From: Fomes fomentarius
Taxonomy: Eukaryota > Basidiomycota > Agaricomycetes > Polyporales > Polyporaceae
DNA: 64,000 bases
Reading direction: 5' to 3'
Assembly: GCA_022606135.1 (NCBI GenBank)
Contig: JABYQN010000005.1
Span: forward strand, 1,860,001-1,924,000
Position 1 is the stretch's first letter; every line of letters starts with the position of its first letter. The notes beneath the pieces are model-generated. The model saw only the letters and a program-made list of their open reading frames with translations. It did not search any database and was not told where the DNA came from. Made by a program: the position numbers and the translations under genes. Shown here piece after piece: positions 10,831 through 23,613 of this stretch.

Positions 10831-11354
10831 GTAAGATATGTTCGTATCTTTTGGAGAAAAGCCAGTCTGCATCCTTACCTCAACGGAAACCAAAGCTCGA
10901 TTGCATTTCGAAAACGAGAAAGCGGGGTACAGAAAGCAGCCTGATATACAATCTCACACGAGACACTAGTAGTCCATGATCTGATCCGACCGTTCCATCG
11001 CGAGCCCGACCATCCAAGGGACGCACGTCGGGTAGATACATAATCGCAGGTGCCACTGCATTTGTGAACACAAGAGTTTCACACCCACAGGGGCAGGGAT
11101 ACGGGTGCGCGGATGGCTCGAGATGTGTGCCCAATTGCAGGCACGGGTGTATCCTGGCCTGCCACCGCATCACACTATCACGCCGAGAACGAGCCAACTC
11201 AGTCAGCAGTCATATGGAGATCCGACCTTTGATGGCACAACAGGCTGGGAGAAGAGTCCGAGCGCGCAGCGCTGCACGCTCGGAGGGACGCGCACAAGCC
11301 AGAAGAAAGAGATCTTCTGAGGTTCCTGAGGATTAGAGGTGGTCGTTTGTGGTG
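10831..11354. other. Gene-poor stretch next to the UPF2 3' end
   Basis: Several overlapping short frames occur on both strands, one plus-strand frame (11105-11320) being the longest. None shows a domain, a signal or splice structure. I see nothing I can support. Confidence 0.4.
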
Positions 11355-14300
11355 TTAGCCCGCGAGTCGTATCTTGATGGGCCCCTGGCGGCTGCGAGCT
11401 TCGAGTGCTATAAGCAAACCGGGGTTAGCAACAATGCAAAACCGAGTCCTAGGAGACTTGATGCGTACCTTTGAGCTCTTCGGCTTCCTCACGTTGTTCG
11501 TAGTTGAGTACCAATCTCTTCAGATGTTGTTGTTCGACCTTGTCTTGCATTTGTGCCGCCCGGGTTTGAACAGCGAGAGCAGACTCCGCGGGAATAGCAA
11601 GCTGCCGGGTCTGCCCACCAAGGTTATAATGCATTCAACGTCAACACCGTTATAACCTACCTGTTGCTTGTTGCCGCGCTTCGTGAACAACGTGAAGTTC
11701 ATTATGCCAGGATCTTTTGCGTTCTCGGCGCCGGAGTCGCCATCGTCATCGATATCTTCGTTTCGCTTCTTTCGCATGACAGGCGGCGGCAGTGCCGTGT
11801 CCCACAGCGCCAAGGCGGTCTTCTTGTCAACTTTACGCGAGTCCCCAGAGGTATCTGTGACGAGCTTCGCGAGCTCCCTCGCAAATTCTGTATCATCATC
11901 CTCCGTAGGACCAAGGTTCTCGTGCATCGATGAAGACTTGAGTAGCACTGCTTCCGGCGATGGCGCGCGCTCGTCGATCTATGTTATATTAGCTCATGGA
12001 CCTCAGGTCCATAGAGAAAGATGTCGTCGGCATACCGGAGAGTCAGCCTGCATCTGTTCGTCTTCTTCGTCATCATTGCCTCGGCGCGCTTTCTCTTCAT
12101 CGTCGTCATCGCCGCCGCTCTCTTCGCCACTATCGTCACCTGCATCGTCACCGTCTCCGGTAGGAACTAGTGAAACACGTCAGCAGCTTTTCGGACGAAA
12201 GAAACACTCATTTGCCACTCACTTCCGGCATTCTGCAGCGCAACACTAAATATCTCGTCGACCGCGAGAGCAGCCTCCTCGAACGTTTCGAACAGAGTCA
12301 GCTTCGGCCTCACCGCCTACACCGGGATTAGCGCCCATTATTCAGGTGCAGCGAGAGAGCAAGAAGGTACCTCAAGCGAATCTGATAGCATGAACTCCAC
12401 ATCCATTGGTAGTGGCTGCTTGCATAATACATATAGCTGGAAGAACGTCAGGAAATTGTCGAGCTTCCTCAGCTGCGACCCGCGATCGAAGCACATCCCG
12501 CAAGTGTCGAGAAGGACACAGACGAGGCGAATGCGGAAGAAGTCATCGGGCATGTCGATTGGACATGGATGGCCTGGCAAAGCTTTTCCCTCCGCTACGA
12601 CGCAATGAAATGGTCAACAAGGGCCTAAAGGGATGGGACTCCAATGATACTCACGATGACCGAAAGTGACCAACGTCCAAAGGGTATCGAAAATGATCCC
12701 GCTCGAGACCAGCCTGTAAATATACAGCTCCCCCAGGAACTTGATCGAAGCAACCCGCCGCTGGTTCATGCTGTACAGGTTCGACTCTAACCCGCGTCTT
12801 ATGTCCTCGAGGACTTGGTCTACCACCCCGATCGAGAAGGTAGGGTGGTACCGTTGCAGGTCGTATGTAAGCATCGCGAGAAGTGGGACGTTGCCGTACT
12901 TCAGCTTCCACGGCTTAGTGAACACCTTGTGAAGTGTGCGGTATACAAGTGAATCTGCCCAGTCGAGTTTGCGCAAGAGCTTGAGGGCCTTGTCGATCGT
13001 CTTCTTGGTTAAGACGTCGTAGATGAGATGTCGTATGAATAGCTCCATCGGTGTGCGCTCCTTCACTTGGCGAGCAGTGCGCTCGGGCGGGTTGCACTTA
13101 ACGAGGCACATACACGTCATTTTATGTTGTGAACGCATCGAAGGGGTAGATGTATACCTGGTAATACGCATTCTCCAGTAGAAGGAGCTGACGCTGGTCG
13201 AAGTGTTGCATGCTCTGCTTCCTCCGCATGAGCTCAATCATCTTGCTGAAGGGCTCATGTGTATCGTCGCTCCTCAATAAGAACCGACCGCACCCTTCGA
13301 GGAGCATAGCAAAATTTTCCACGTTCGTTCCGGAGAAGTCATCCAAGCAGACTTTGAACATGTGCAGGATGACATGCGGCGGGACGACGCGAAACTTTGT
13401 CAAGTTCGAGAGGAAAGTGATGTTACGCAGCCGCACTTCCGCCAGTTCTTTGACAACATTCTTCTTGCGTTGCAAGTACCGGAACTCCTCGTCCAACTAC
13501 GAGTTTGGGGCCAACATGAGCCACGTATGATAGCGCGTTGCGTTATAGTTACGTACCGATGCGACGATGTCACTGCCAATGTCGGGCATGTAACGGTTCA
13601 AGACAGCAATGAGGCGCGAATAGTGCGGTAGCAGATCTTTCCGATTCTTCGGTACCTGGCCCATGAATTTCACGAGCCGCTTCCTTGCAGCCTTAGAGTT
13701 CAGGAACGCGAAGTCGACAGCCGCCTGATCAATGAAGGTCCGGTTTGTCGCATCCGGAAGGCGTGCAAGAAGCGCAGTGAGGAGCTGCGATGGTCCTTGC
13801 GGCGCCAACTGGGGCGTGTTCGACGGCGACTCCTTGGGAGTGCCAGGAGTGGGAGTGGGGACGCTTGAGAATAGTCAGTTGTGTCGATACACGCATACGA
13901 AGCCTGTAAAACACCAACTCGTCCGTGTTGTCGTCTCCTGCCCCAACTTCCTCCCCGTGCCCATTGATGATTACCCCGTCCGAACTGATCTTCATCTCAG
14001 CCAACTCCTCTTCCAACTTTCGCACTTCTTCTTCTACACGCTCTTTCTCCTTGCGTTCTCTTTCTTTGCCGTCATCCCCGTCCTCATCACTGTCCCCTTC
14101 CAAACCCAGGACACTCCGGGGCACATAATCCTTGAGATCGGGGATCTCTTCATAGAATCGGCGCTCCTCCTCGTCCTCCCACTTGCCTCCTCCACCCGTA
14201 ATTTCTTCTCCCTCGCCTCCAAGACCGCCCAAACCAGTGCTCAAGCCAATTTGGATTGACTCCGACTTTTGCGACACGGTCTTGAGTGTGGGCATTGGGA

Positions 14301-15596
14301 GATACAGCTGCTCCGAGAGACTACGCGTAATCGCGAATGAGCAGCTTGAGCGTTTGAATCACAACTCCTCGATCATACCTTTGGCAACTCGCGAGGAGCT
14401 TCTCGTAATTCTTCGTCATCTTCTCATACGCTTGCTGCCTGTCTTCAAATATCTCCCCAGAGCGGATGTATGCTTCATGATTCCTCCTGTCCTGCTCTTG
14501 GAGGCGCTACCCCACCTTTCAGCGCACGAAAGTTTGTATGAGAAGCTTGGCTTACATTGTGTTCAATGACCAGCTTCTTTGAGACGTTGTCGAAGTAGCC
14601 TTCACACATCTTCTTGAACCGGTCCCGGATCTCTTTCTCCACTAGCTCATCGCTCTCATTACTGAGTATCGGTAATACGCCATTCCCCTGGGCAGCTTCA
14701 TCACTGGTGTTTCCGGAGAGTGTACCGGGCTCGGAGGTAGCAGGGATTTGCTTAGACGCGGATGGCGGAACTATCCCTAGATAAGGTCGAGAGTAGGATT
14801 TGAGGAAAGCCAGTAGGAGCGGGAGTGAAGACAGTGAGGGATCGTTTGACAGCTAGTATAGCGAAATGAGGCAACAGGTGTACGTGTATAGGTATAGGAC
14901 GTACCAGATCCCTGATAGTCTTCATGATCCATTCTCCACCACTCCTGTCTGGGCCATCCTTGACGATGCCCACAAGGGCGAGTTCCGCGCACACGCGAAG
15001 GACAGGACGTTGCCGCGATACACGGGCAGAGTCTTCCTTCTCACGTTGCTCGGGGGTAAGTGCTGCGAGTGCTGAACGCGATGGAGGGGTAAGGGCCGCA
15101 GTGAGTGAGGCAATGATTGTGGGAGTGAAGGCTTTCGGGAACCGTCGATGCAACGCGGATAGAATCTGTTACAATGCGCATTCAAGTAATCCTGGAGGAT
15201 GAGCAACACAGAAACGCGCACTCACCTCGACTGCGCTCCAAATGTCCTTCTCGGTTTTGCATTTTAATATGCCTTCAGCTGCTGCACCAACAATTTCTTC
15301 CACATATTTCTCCAGAGTAAGAGTGTCTATGTCCTTGATGATTTGGTCACGATACTCCAGACCGAGGGATTGCTTCATGCGCTTGATCAACGCGGTATGC
15401 CTCTTTAGTGATGAATCCAGTGCCTTCGTCGGTTCTGCAGATCCAATCAACGTTCGGTCCAGTTAGTTAGGCGAAAGAGTTGGGTATAACCTTTGCCAGC
15501 CTCGTTTATGTTTAACTCCTTCAGGGCAGCCCGCTTCGCCCTGCGAGCTTGTTCCTCGTCTACCTTGGATGGTGCCGCACCATTGGTCGGCTCCAT
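11355..15596 (-). CDS. UPF2: Nonsense-mediated decay factor UPF2 / Nmd2
   Basis: A large minus-strand gene in many exons. It starts at 15596 with MEPTNGAAPSKVDEEQARRA and ends ARSRQGPIKIRLAG at 11355. Landmarks: an N-terminal helical MIF4G region (15.45-14.3 kb); the acidic linker WEDEEERRFYEEIPDLKDYV (about 14.2 kb), typical of UPF2; a second MIF4G domain (PNSLLPHYSRLIAVLNRYMPDIG region, FLSNLTKFRVVPPHVILHMF); a third (RKLDWADSLVYRTLHKVFTK and FLGELYIYRLVSSGIIF); a Glu/Asp-rich segment near 12.1 kb; and a C-terminal UPF1-binding stretch containing FTLFTKRGNKQQ. UPF2 bridges UPF1 and UPF3 at the exon junction or 3' UTR and stimulates UPF1 helicase, acting mainly in the cytoplasm. It is divergently arranged with the ATRIP-like gene. 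No breaks were seen. Confidence 0.93.
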
Positions 15597-15913
15597 ACTG
15601 GCGTTGTCTATAACCACAGTTCGTAGGACTCGCTGTCGGTAGTCAACGCGTATATAAGTGAAGATGATGATGGCGACGGAGAACTGAGGGGTTTACATGA
15701 ACGCGAACGCTCTCCGTTGGAGGACGCAATGGCTCCGCACCGGAGCCGAGGTTTGTAATCTTATCGTAATGGTTATCTATGCAATAAATGGTTTGTCTGA
15801 TAACTCGACGCGTGCGCGTCGTGGGCGTCAACGCGTGTAACATTTGTGCCACCGCCATTCCGCGACCATCCTATGTTCTTTCTTTCTTGACTGTCATGCA
15901 GCTCTGACGGCCC
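15597..15913. promoter_or_regulatory. Shared divergent promoter region of UPF2 and the ATRIP-like gene
   Basis: Only 317 bases separate the two start codons. No clear TATA box is placed for either gene, as usual for housekeeping genes. A bidirectional promoter is inferred from spacing alone. Confidence 0.5.
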
Positions 15914-18900
15914 ATGGACGGATCGGATGACTACTTTGGCGACGATGACCTTGTTCTCGACGAGAGCACGCTTGCCGTACTAGACCTTGAGGAGAAGAAA
16001 TGGCAAGAACAGCAGCAGCAGTCCCAACTGCATGCCACAGGCCAGCGACGACCTATCTCGCAGGACGCGCCTCTCCCAGCACCAAAGAAACGAAAGACGT
16101 CGCATACCTCGACACCAGACGGCCTGATCCCACGTGTGCGCGCCATCACCGTTGGTGAAGACTACGATGAGGACCTACCAGACATCTCGATCATTGGCGA
16201 CGGGTCGTATAAGTTGCCTGCTGCTCAACGGGCGTCGGCGAACGAATTAGCGAAGCAGATACGCGGACCCCGCTACAATGCGACCTGTGCGAGTACTTCG
16301 AATCGTGTCCTGTCTCCCCCTGTGCGCGCACCTCCTGGAGGGCCTCTGCGTCGACCTCCCGTGCCTGCACAAGCCTCTACATCGTTCACGAGGCATGCAT
16401 CTGGCGGTAGTAGCTCGAATACGTCAGCTTCTGGTCAATCACAGGTTGATCCCGCCAATCCACGCTCGCATAACAGACTGAGGCAACGACACTCGACGCT
16501 TAGCACTATTCAGGCTGCCCTTGCAGACTTCATACCTGCTTCGGCCAATCCTCCACCCCAGCCAACGCCTCCGAACAGAGTGTACCCTTCTCGTCTATCT
16601 CCCGCGCCAGGACCCTCAAGGGTCGCTCCTAATCACCTACCACAAGGGAGGAATTCAGTATCCTCATCGACTTCAGTGCGGCCGCAGATTCAGAAGCCTC
16701 CGTCAGGACCCCCTCCGCCCGGACCAGCGACACGAGGTGTGAGGGGGTCGTCGCCTTCCGTGTCCATACCGGTAGATCGACGACACGCCGTAGCTGGTCC
16801 CTCTCGACCACGAGTCGTCTCTCCCCCGCAACCACTTCAGCAACACTGTCCGCCACTGTCGCAAGGGCATCAAGAGCGAGATCTGCGAATAGAGGTCGAG
16901 ACGCTCAAGGCGCAGGTGGAGGAGGTGTGTGGACTGGCGTACGCGTCGAGAGAGCGTAGTTGACAATGGGGTCCAGCTCCTGAAAGTTCAGCAGAAGACC
17001 ACGACGGAGCTGGGTGAGGCTCGGAATGCCCGGTATGCGAAGGAGGGTGAAGTGAGTATCCTGAGGAAGAGTATCGAGAAGGTATGTACCCATTTATGCC
17101 TTGGGTTCAGTGATGATAAGATGTCCAGACTGCGAAAGACCATGCCGCGGAAGTGGCACGCATACAGACAGCGAAAATGGAAGTGGAGGTCATGCAGGTG
17201 CAGCTCCGGAAGGAAATGCGCGATGAACTCGAGAGGATGAAGACACAGTACCTCTTCAAGGTAATCACTGACGTTTCTCAGTATATCTCGAATCTCATCG
17301 TCCCGTCTGCTGCAGCAACATGAACTAGAAACGGCTCGTGCCAAGACACCATGGACTGTCAAAGTGAAGCGCATCGAGCATCATCCACAGCCAACACCGA
17401 TGTCTGGCTCCTCTCAGAGACGTATTCTTCCACCGAATGCAGAGTCTGTTGATCCTCTACGAACACCTTTGCGCCCCAAGGCCAGTGTGGATCTAGCAAA
17501 CAGCCCGAAGCGTCCGCACCGCAAGAAAATCATCACAATCCCCGACAGCCCGCCCAAGAGCCAAGTGCAGAAGTCACCTAAGCCCAAGTCCAATCCTCTG
17601 GGCTTCGAGAGCTCCTTTGGTCAAGAGCCTCCTTCGGAGAGGCGGTTGCGCGCCGAGCTTTCACAGGCCAGTCAGTCAACGCAGGTCCATAGGAAAAACA
17701 AGGGCAAGGAGAAAGCGGAGGTTATCGTTATAGACGATGATTCCAACGAAGCGCAGGACGTTTTCTTCAACCCGCAGCCTTCAGCCAATGGACATGGACC
17801 TGGAAGTCCGAGTCGGGCGAACAGCTCGTTTCTGCGGCAGCTGCAGGACGAAGACTTCATGCCTGAAGTTGAGATGGAACTGCCTCCAAGGTCGTCACCG
17901 TCCGCTCCAAGCAGCAGCGCTGAACGTGCACCGGCTTCTGTCCCGGAAGACGGGGATGTGGAAATGAAGGACACAGGGGAAAAGAGAGAGGAGCCTGCTG
18001 AGCCGCCTGAACCTCCAGAGCCACCTGAACCTCTTGAGCCACTTCTGGAGCCGGATTGGACGCGAGAGGTAAGTGTGTGGTTCTCTGGCCATAAATCTCG
18101 TGCCGAGGGCACAATCAACCTGATCAATTTTCTAGCTACAGAAGATCATGCTTACACACCGCCATCTCAATGCCAAGCAGCCTACACTTCAGCTTCTCAT
18201 CGACCATGCACTTCCTTCAACAGCTTCTGAAGTGCATGTAGAGCAGTACACGAAACATTGTGCCAAACTCTTGAAGATACTAGCAACGGTGGCTGTGAAA
18301 CTGCCAGACATAGAGGAGGCAATACGCAGTGTCGTGAACGTGCTCTGTGCCTTAGGCGACATCTTTTGCACTGCACATTCTGTAGGTAACACGCCTTATC
18401 CTCGGGACGAGGACTCATAACTCGCGATGCGGACAGATTCCTCAGCTTGCGGCTTTGCTGAACTTGTTGAAGATCGCGGGGCTCTTCATTCCCACCTTCA
18501 TTCCGGTCGTCGTAGCGCCATCTGGTCTTCCTGGGAGCTCAGACGCTTCACCAGTCATCCTCACGCTCATGTGCAATGTCGTACGAGTGATTCTACCCCC
18601 AAAAGAAGACGGTCTAGATGACGGTCAAAGCGACATTGCTAGGGAAGTACTTGGGCTTCTGGAGGCGATAGCGTGGATCAATCCCCCAGAATTTGCGATG
18701 CGGTGCGTTACGACATCCCGTATATTCTCCTGTGACTCACGCGACGTTCTCAGACTGACCGCGTTCATCCGCGCGCCGGATGTGCTTTCCGTGCTCATCA
18801 ACAAGGACCAGCCCGCATGGCTGCTGCATCGAGTGTTACGCGTGTTTGCACTCATTGCGTCCTGTGCGTGCGTGGTAGTCTCGTCCGAGAATTTCGGCAC

Positions 18901-19832
18901 TAATCTGGCCATTACTATTCTACAGATCGCGGTTTGAGCAAACAGTTTCTGGCGTTCCAGGTCTCGGAGGAGCCTGGAGATGAAGTGGCTGCCCAGGAGT
19001 ACTCCCGCATCCCGCATATTGAGCGTCTTGCTGCTATGCTTCTCGATCCAAGGTTTGACGATCCCGAGGTATGCCGTGTGTTGTGTCGCTTCGACGTACA
19101 CTCATTTTGTGAGATCAGGGCCGAGCTTTCAAGCGATCCATTCTCCATTTCATCACGACGCTTCTCCCGATACGCGGTGTCGACACGAATGCGCGGGATA
19201 TTCTGCTACAATCAGGCACCCTCGCGCCTTCTATCGTTCTCTTTTTGATGAACATAACTGCTGCAATGTATGAGGAAGACGAAATTTTCCTTGGCTCGCC
19301 TGAGCTCGTGACATGGTACGTCTACGCTCGATCTTCTGTGATCTACTCTACAATTGCGCTAAACGTCGCGGTAGGACTGTCGATACGCTGGCCTGCGTGA
19401 TTGTGCTTCTGTTCCATATGTTCAAGGGCGTAGACTTCTTCACCCTCCGGGAGAAGTTTACGACCGCTCCAAAGCGCATCTTTAACGGTCTATACCATGT
19501 GTGCAATGTCGCCTTGGGCCGCATAAGCTTCTGCCCTGTGCCCGACGGGATCGCACCAGAGAGCGCTTACAAACTGGAGGGAATTCGAGGTGCGTGCCGA
19601 CTTTGCGCTCGGGTGGCGATACTGATTCTTCCCTCTTCGTCTTATTGGGTTCTTCCGGACAGACATGGCGAAGGAAGTGCTGGAAATGGTCGTCGACGGG
19701 CCTGAGTTCGAGACAATCTACGACGCGTTCCAGGGTCAAGACGGGTCTGCCATACCGGCACGGACACAGCATCAGAGCGACAACGAGTCCGAGAGCGAGG
19801 CGCGTATGCATTCTGACATTGAGATTGAGTAA
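15914..19832 (+). CDS. ATRIP / Rad26 / Lcd1-like checkpoint adaptor
   Basis: A plus-strand gene beginning MDGSDDYFGDDDLVLDE, an acidic start followed by LAVLDLEEKKW. Next comes a long Pro/Ser-rich disordered region, with a coiled coil built from three exons (QQKTTTELGEARNARYA, then VARIQTAKMEVEVMQVQL, then QHELETARAK). A basic patch (PKRPHRKK) and an acidic segment follow, then a helical, HEAT-like C-terminal half (LKILATVAVKLPDIEE, LNLLKIAGLFIPTFIPVV) that ends SDIEIE at 19832. Acidic N-terminus, central coiled coil and helical C-terminus are the plan of ATRIP orthologs, which load ATR/Mec1 kinase on RPA-coated single-stranded DNA in the nucleus. The assignment rests on architecture and short motifs, so another coiled-coil nuclear protein remains possible. 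The frame is kept across clear introns (for example GTGTGT near 16925). Confidence 0.6.
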
Positions 19833-20321
19833 TCTACTACTGTGCTATATTTAGTTTTCTGCTGCATCACCACCCATCGATTGTATCCATATGTACCTAC
19901 GAGTTTTAGCGACCGCTCTACGAGAGCGCCGTGACCGTTCTGCGCGGCATGCCAACAGATTCCGGTGACTGTTCCCTATGCGATAAGGTGACTTTTACTC
20001 ACGATTATCGCAGTGATCGTTGCAGGATGTCGCGCATAGACTGGCGAGTGTGGCACCTCCTGCACTACCTTGTGAGCGAATATGGTTGATATCTACATTC
20101 GAAGCAGCGGAAGAACGTAAAGGGTTCTCAGACGCACTGGCGCTCGGAAGCGGATCTCGAAGGTTTGCGACTCCATAGCATCAAGTGCAGTAGGCGCAGC
20201 GTATAAAGCACTCACTGTCGACAGCTCGCAGACAGCATCACCGTGTTGGCCTCGCCAGATCTGCTTCACACTCGATTACGCCTCTCAGCTTGCACCGCAC
20301 CGCATCTTCGTAGCTACCCCC
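19833..20321. other. Intergenic
   Basis: Between the ATRIP-like stop and the FAD monooxygenase start. It contains a short GTATAAAGCACTCA element about 120 nt before the next ATG that could act as a TATA box. No gene is seen. Confidence 0.5.
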
Positions 20322-21845
20322 ATGGCCACAACCAAAGTCATCATCGCTGGAGCTGGCATCGCAGGACCTGTCCTTGCGATGATCCTTCAGGCGAAGGGGT
20401 ACGATCCGGTCCTCTACGAGCGCACCGACGCGCCTACGGATCAAGGACTATCACTTGCGTCAGTTCTGTTCCTTGGTTCTCTCATAATCACTGACGGTAC
20501 GCGCCGTCTCTCTCAGTCTTCAGCCGAACGGGCTCCGCGTGCTCTCACTCATCCCTGGGCTGCTTGAGAAGATAGTCCGCCGGCGAGTAGAGGTCGCAGT
20601 CACGTACTCGGTCGTCCCAGGGGACGAGGGCGAACTTACCCGCTTCCGTCAGCCGCTGACCGGGTATGGCCTCGAGGGCGTGCGCCGCCCGATCTTCCTC
20701 CGGACACTAATCGAAGCCGCGCAGGAGCGTGGGATCCCGGTGCATTTCGGGCACCAGCTTGTCGACCTCGAGCAACATGAGGAGAGCGTGACGGTCAGGT
20801 TCGCGAACGGAGCCACCACCGAGGGGAGCTTCCTCGTCGGATGCGATGGGCTCCACAGCAACACGCGTGTATGCCTCTTTGGCAAGGAGGAGGAGACGTT
20901 CACGGGCCTCACCCAGGTTGGCTTGCTTCCCCTCACGGCTGGACGGCTGTGCTGACCTGGTGGTGATCATAGACCGGAGGAATCTCGCCCATCCCGGAGT
21001 TCTTTGCCAAGGAGGTCAAGGTTTTCAACATCTACGGAGACAGCGTGCACATGATCGGGTATCCAGTCAACCAATCTCAGATGTCTTGGGCGTGCGTACC
21101 TCATTGGCAAACCTAGTATCTCGGAGGATGGCTCACTCTCGATACACAGCATCACTCAGAGGGAAGCCGAGGCTAAGGAAACATGGCGGGAGATGGATGA
21201 TACCCGCCAGCAAGCGTTCAGGGAGGGGCCCTTCTCCAAACTGCCCTTTGGTGGTGGTGACCTCGTCCGGACCGCAGAGAGGGTCATCAAGGTACAGCGT
21301 TCCCTTGTCTTCCACGTGTGGTCAGATCATGATTATATTCAACACGTGTAGTATGGGCTGTACGACCGCCCTGAGCTCACGTCGTGGCACAAGGGCCGAG
21401 TGGTCCTCATTGGGGATGCCGCCCACCCTACGAGTCCCGTGAGTCTTTCCTGTATCTCCCCTACAGGATTGCGCGTGCTGATGACGTACCTTGACAGCAC
21501 CTTGGTCAGGGCGCGAACCAGGCCTTCGAAGATGTCTACCACCTTGTGCGCCTCCTCATTAAGTACAACCCCACAGGAGCCGCCCCTTCCACTGAAACAC
21601 TTGAGTCTGCCTTCACCGAGCTTGAGCAGCGGCGTATCCCTCGGACGTCGGAGCTCGTGAAGCGGGCGAGGGAGGAGGGCGACTCGATCCGTGTCGTCAG
21701 TGGAGTCGAGGCAGGCAAAAAGCGCAATGATATCATTCGCAGGATGTTCGCCGAATTTAGCAGTGGTGACGAAACTTCCAAAGCAGGAAGGTTATATCAG
21801 GACATGCTTGAGCAGCCGTTCGCGAATGGGAAGAGTGAAATTTGA
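20322..21845 (+). CDS. FAD-dependent aromatic-type monooxygenase (PF01494 family)
   Basis: Starts MATTKVIIAGAGIAGPVLA, with the GxGxxG dinucleotide-binding fingerprint at residues 9-14, followed by YERTDAP (the Glu that binds ribose). A short intron joins GLSLA to PNGLRVLSLIPG. VGCDGLHSNTR is the DG motif and VVLIGDAAHPTSP is the GD motif that binds FAD ribityl and phosphate. After a further intron comes HLGQGANQAFEDVYHL, the usual helix after the GD motif. The end, LEQPFANGKSEI, is at 21845. Family members hydroxylate or epoxidise aromatic acids, polyketides or terpenoids with NAD(P)H and oxygen; salicylate hydroxylase is the best-known relative. The substrate is unknown. About five introns keep frame, and no membrane helix is evident after the first 25 residues. 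Confidence 0.88.
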
Positions 21846-22488
21846 AGGCATTCGGTACAATTGGATGTCGTTGTTCCTGTTGTTCGTATACGAGAATGGA
21901 GCAGTAGTTATGTGAGCAATGTAAAGTTAGATGCATACCAATAGCGTGTATGAAAGAAACATCCTGGCATGGCTAGCCGCTCCCACTCCATCCAGTAACG
22001 CAAGGATCAGCCCGGAATATCGTTATGCTTTCCGGGACTAGTACGATAGGATTACAGTGGTTAGTGTTAAAGGACCGATTCGAGGCTACCGTACATCAAT
22101 GCGTCATCATGGAGCAAAGAAGACACGATTGCGAGGCCCCGAAGATCTGCATTCCGCTATAAGGAAATGTGTCTTCCGTCCGGCGGAATTTCCATGGCCC
22201 GATTTTGTTTCCTTAATACGCAGGAGGAGGTTCCTACTCACATGACTGTACACAAGCGGGATCTTGTTATCACAAAAGGCAAGGAACGAGCGTTGTTGGG
22301 ACACGGAAGTGGTTTTTTTAGGGATTCCAAAGTTGAGACGCGTTCAAGTTGCAGAGTGGAGACGGAGGCAGCGAGTTAGGAGGTCGTGTTATACATTGAT
22401 CGCATATCGATGGTGTCTTCCGGGATTCGACATCCGATAACATGCAGGGCGTAGCAACTTGAAGGGTGTGTACGGGCGAAGGAAGAGA
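21846..22488. other. Intergenic, convergent 3' regions
   Basis: Lies between the stop of the FAD monooxygenase and the inferred stop of BTB protein A. Only short overlapping frames occur. No gene is supported. Confidence 0.5.
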
Positions 22489-23613
22489 TCAGATATTTCT
22501 CTACACCAATCAGGATAGTCAGAAAATAGAAGATATCATACGCGCATATATCACGCACCGGCACGGCAGACCACTCCTGCATCACCTCTTGAATCCGCTG
22601 CCGCAACACCGATATGCACTCCCCACAAACGATACCCCTCCCGGCCTTCTCGAACGCGGACTGTAGCGCGTACGTCGAAACGTCTATAAGAACGCGAACG
22701 ATCTGCATATAAAGGTTGTGGAAAGGTCGTCGGGGCAAGATCCTTACTAGTTGTATCCCATGCCAGCTTCGCAGCGGCATGTGCCCATGCCGTGGTGAGC
22801 CTTTCTTTGTCCCTGCACGTCAAGATGGGAGGGTGGGATTGTGGGGACTTCAAGACGATAGCCTTCAGGGCATCGCGGCGTATCTGGTGCAAATCAAACA
22901 GCCGCTTGAAATATACTGGTCCCATCTTGACGGTGAGCTCGTCAGATAGTTGGCACGTATCATAGGCAAGTAGATGAGAGGATACGGCCACAGCCGGCTG
23001 CTCGAGGTCGTAGTAGGCTGCGATGGCATACGCCTCGATGGGATGGAAGGGGGCATGGGAGAGTAGGAGCTGATATAACGGCATACTGGGAAGAGAGACG
23101 TTCCTCACTGGAACACCGTACTTGATCAGCATGCTGATGGCTTTCTCGACCGTATCCAAGGAGGGAAAGAGATGGAGGCATGGCAGTCCGTAGGCAATGT
23201 GGAGAGCGACAGCCGCCTCTACAGCGGACTCTGGAACATCGATGGACTGGCGTGGGTTGAAGAGAAGACCACCCCAGGCATTCTGAGACACACGGAGAAG
23301 GAGATGACGGTGGGCGTGGAAGGCGGCACGGTCGGCGGTCACAAGTGTCAGGTTGGGAAATGCGCCAGCGACTTGAAAAGAGGGCCCAAATATTGTTGGG
23401 ACGAACTCGGCCCCAGACGATGGATCGTACGGCGCCCGCTTGTCGGTCTAGGGTGAGTTTCGGGTTGGCGAGCGAAACTTCGCTGATAGATCGAACAAAT
23501 CTTAATCCTACCTTGGTCGCCACCCAAGTCACTAGATCTGTCTGGTGAGCGGTGCTAGCCGTGGGAGGAATGTTTGCAACATCGGAGAACTGAGAGGGAT
23601 CGATGTTGTCCAT
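22489..23613 (-). CDS. BTB/POZ domain protein, copy A
   Basis: Start at 23613 gives MDNIDPSQFSDVANIPP. After introns the BTB core follows: TLVTADRAAFHAHRHLLL, then FNPRQSIDVPESA and VALHIAYGLP. Next is a helical region with PIEAYAIAAYYDLEQPA, LLAYDTCQLSDELTVKMG and LFDLHQIRRDALK. The C-terminal exon reads LQSAFEKAGRGIVCGECIS and ends EWSAVP-RNI with a stop at 22489-22491, placed by analogy with copy B, which ends EWSSVK-WTI. BTB domains mediate dimerisation or recruitment to Cullin-3; this large agaricomycete family has unknown targets. The CxxC pair near the C-terminus is conserved between the two copies and could be structural. Copy B lies 7.5 kb to the right on the same strand. Confidence 0.85.
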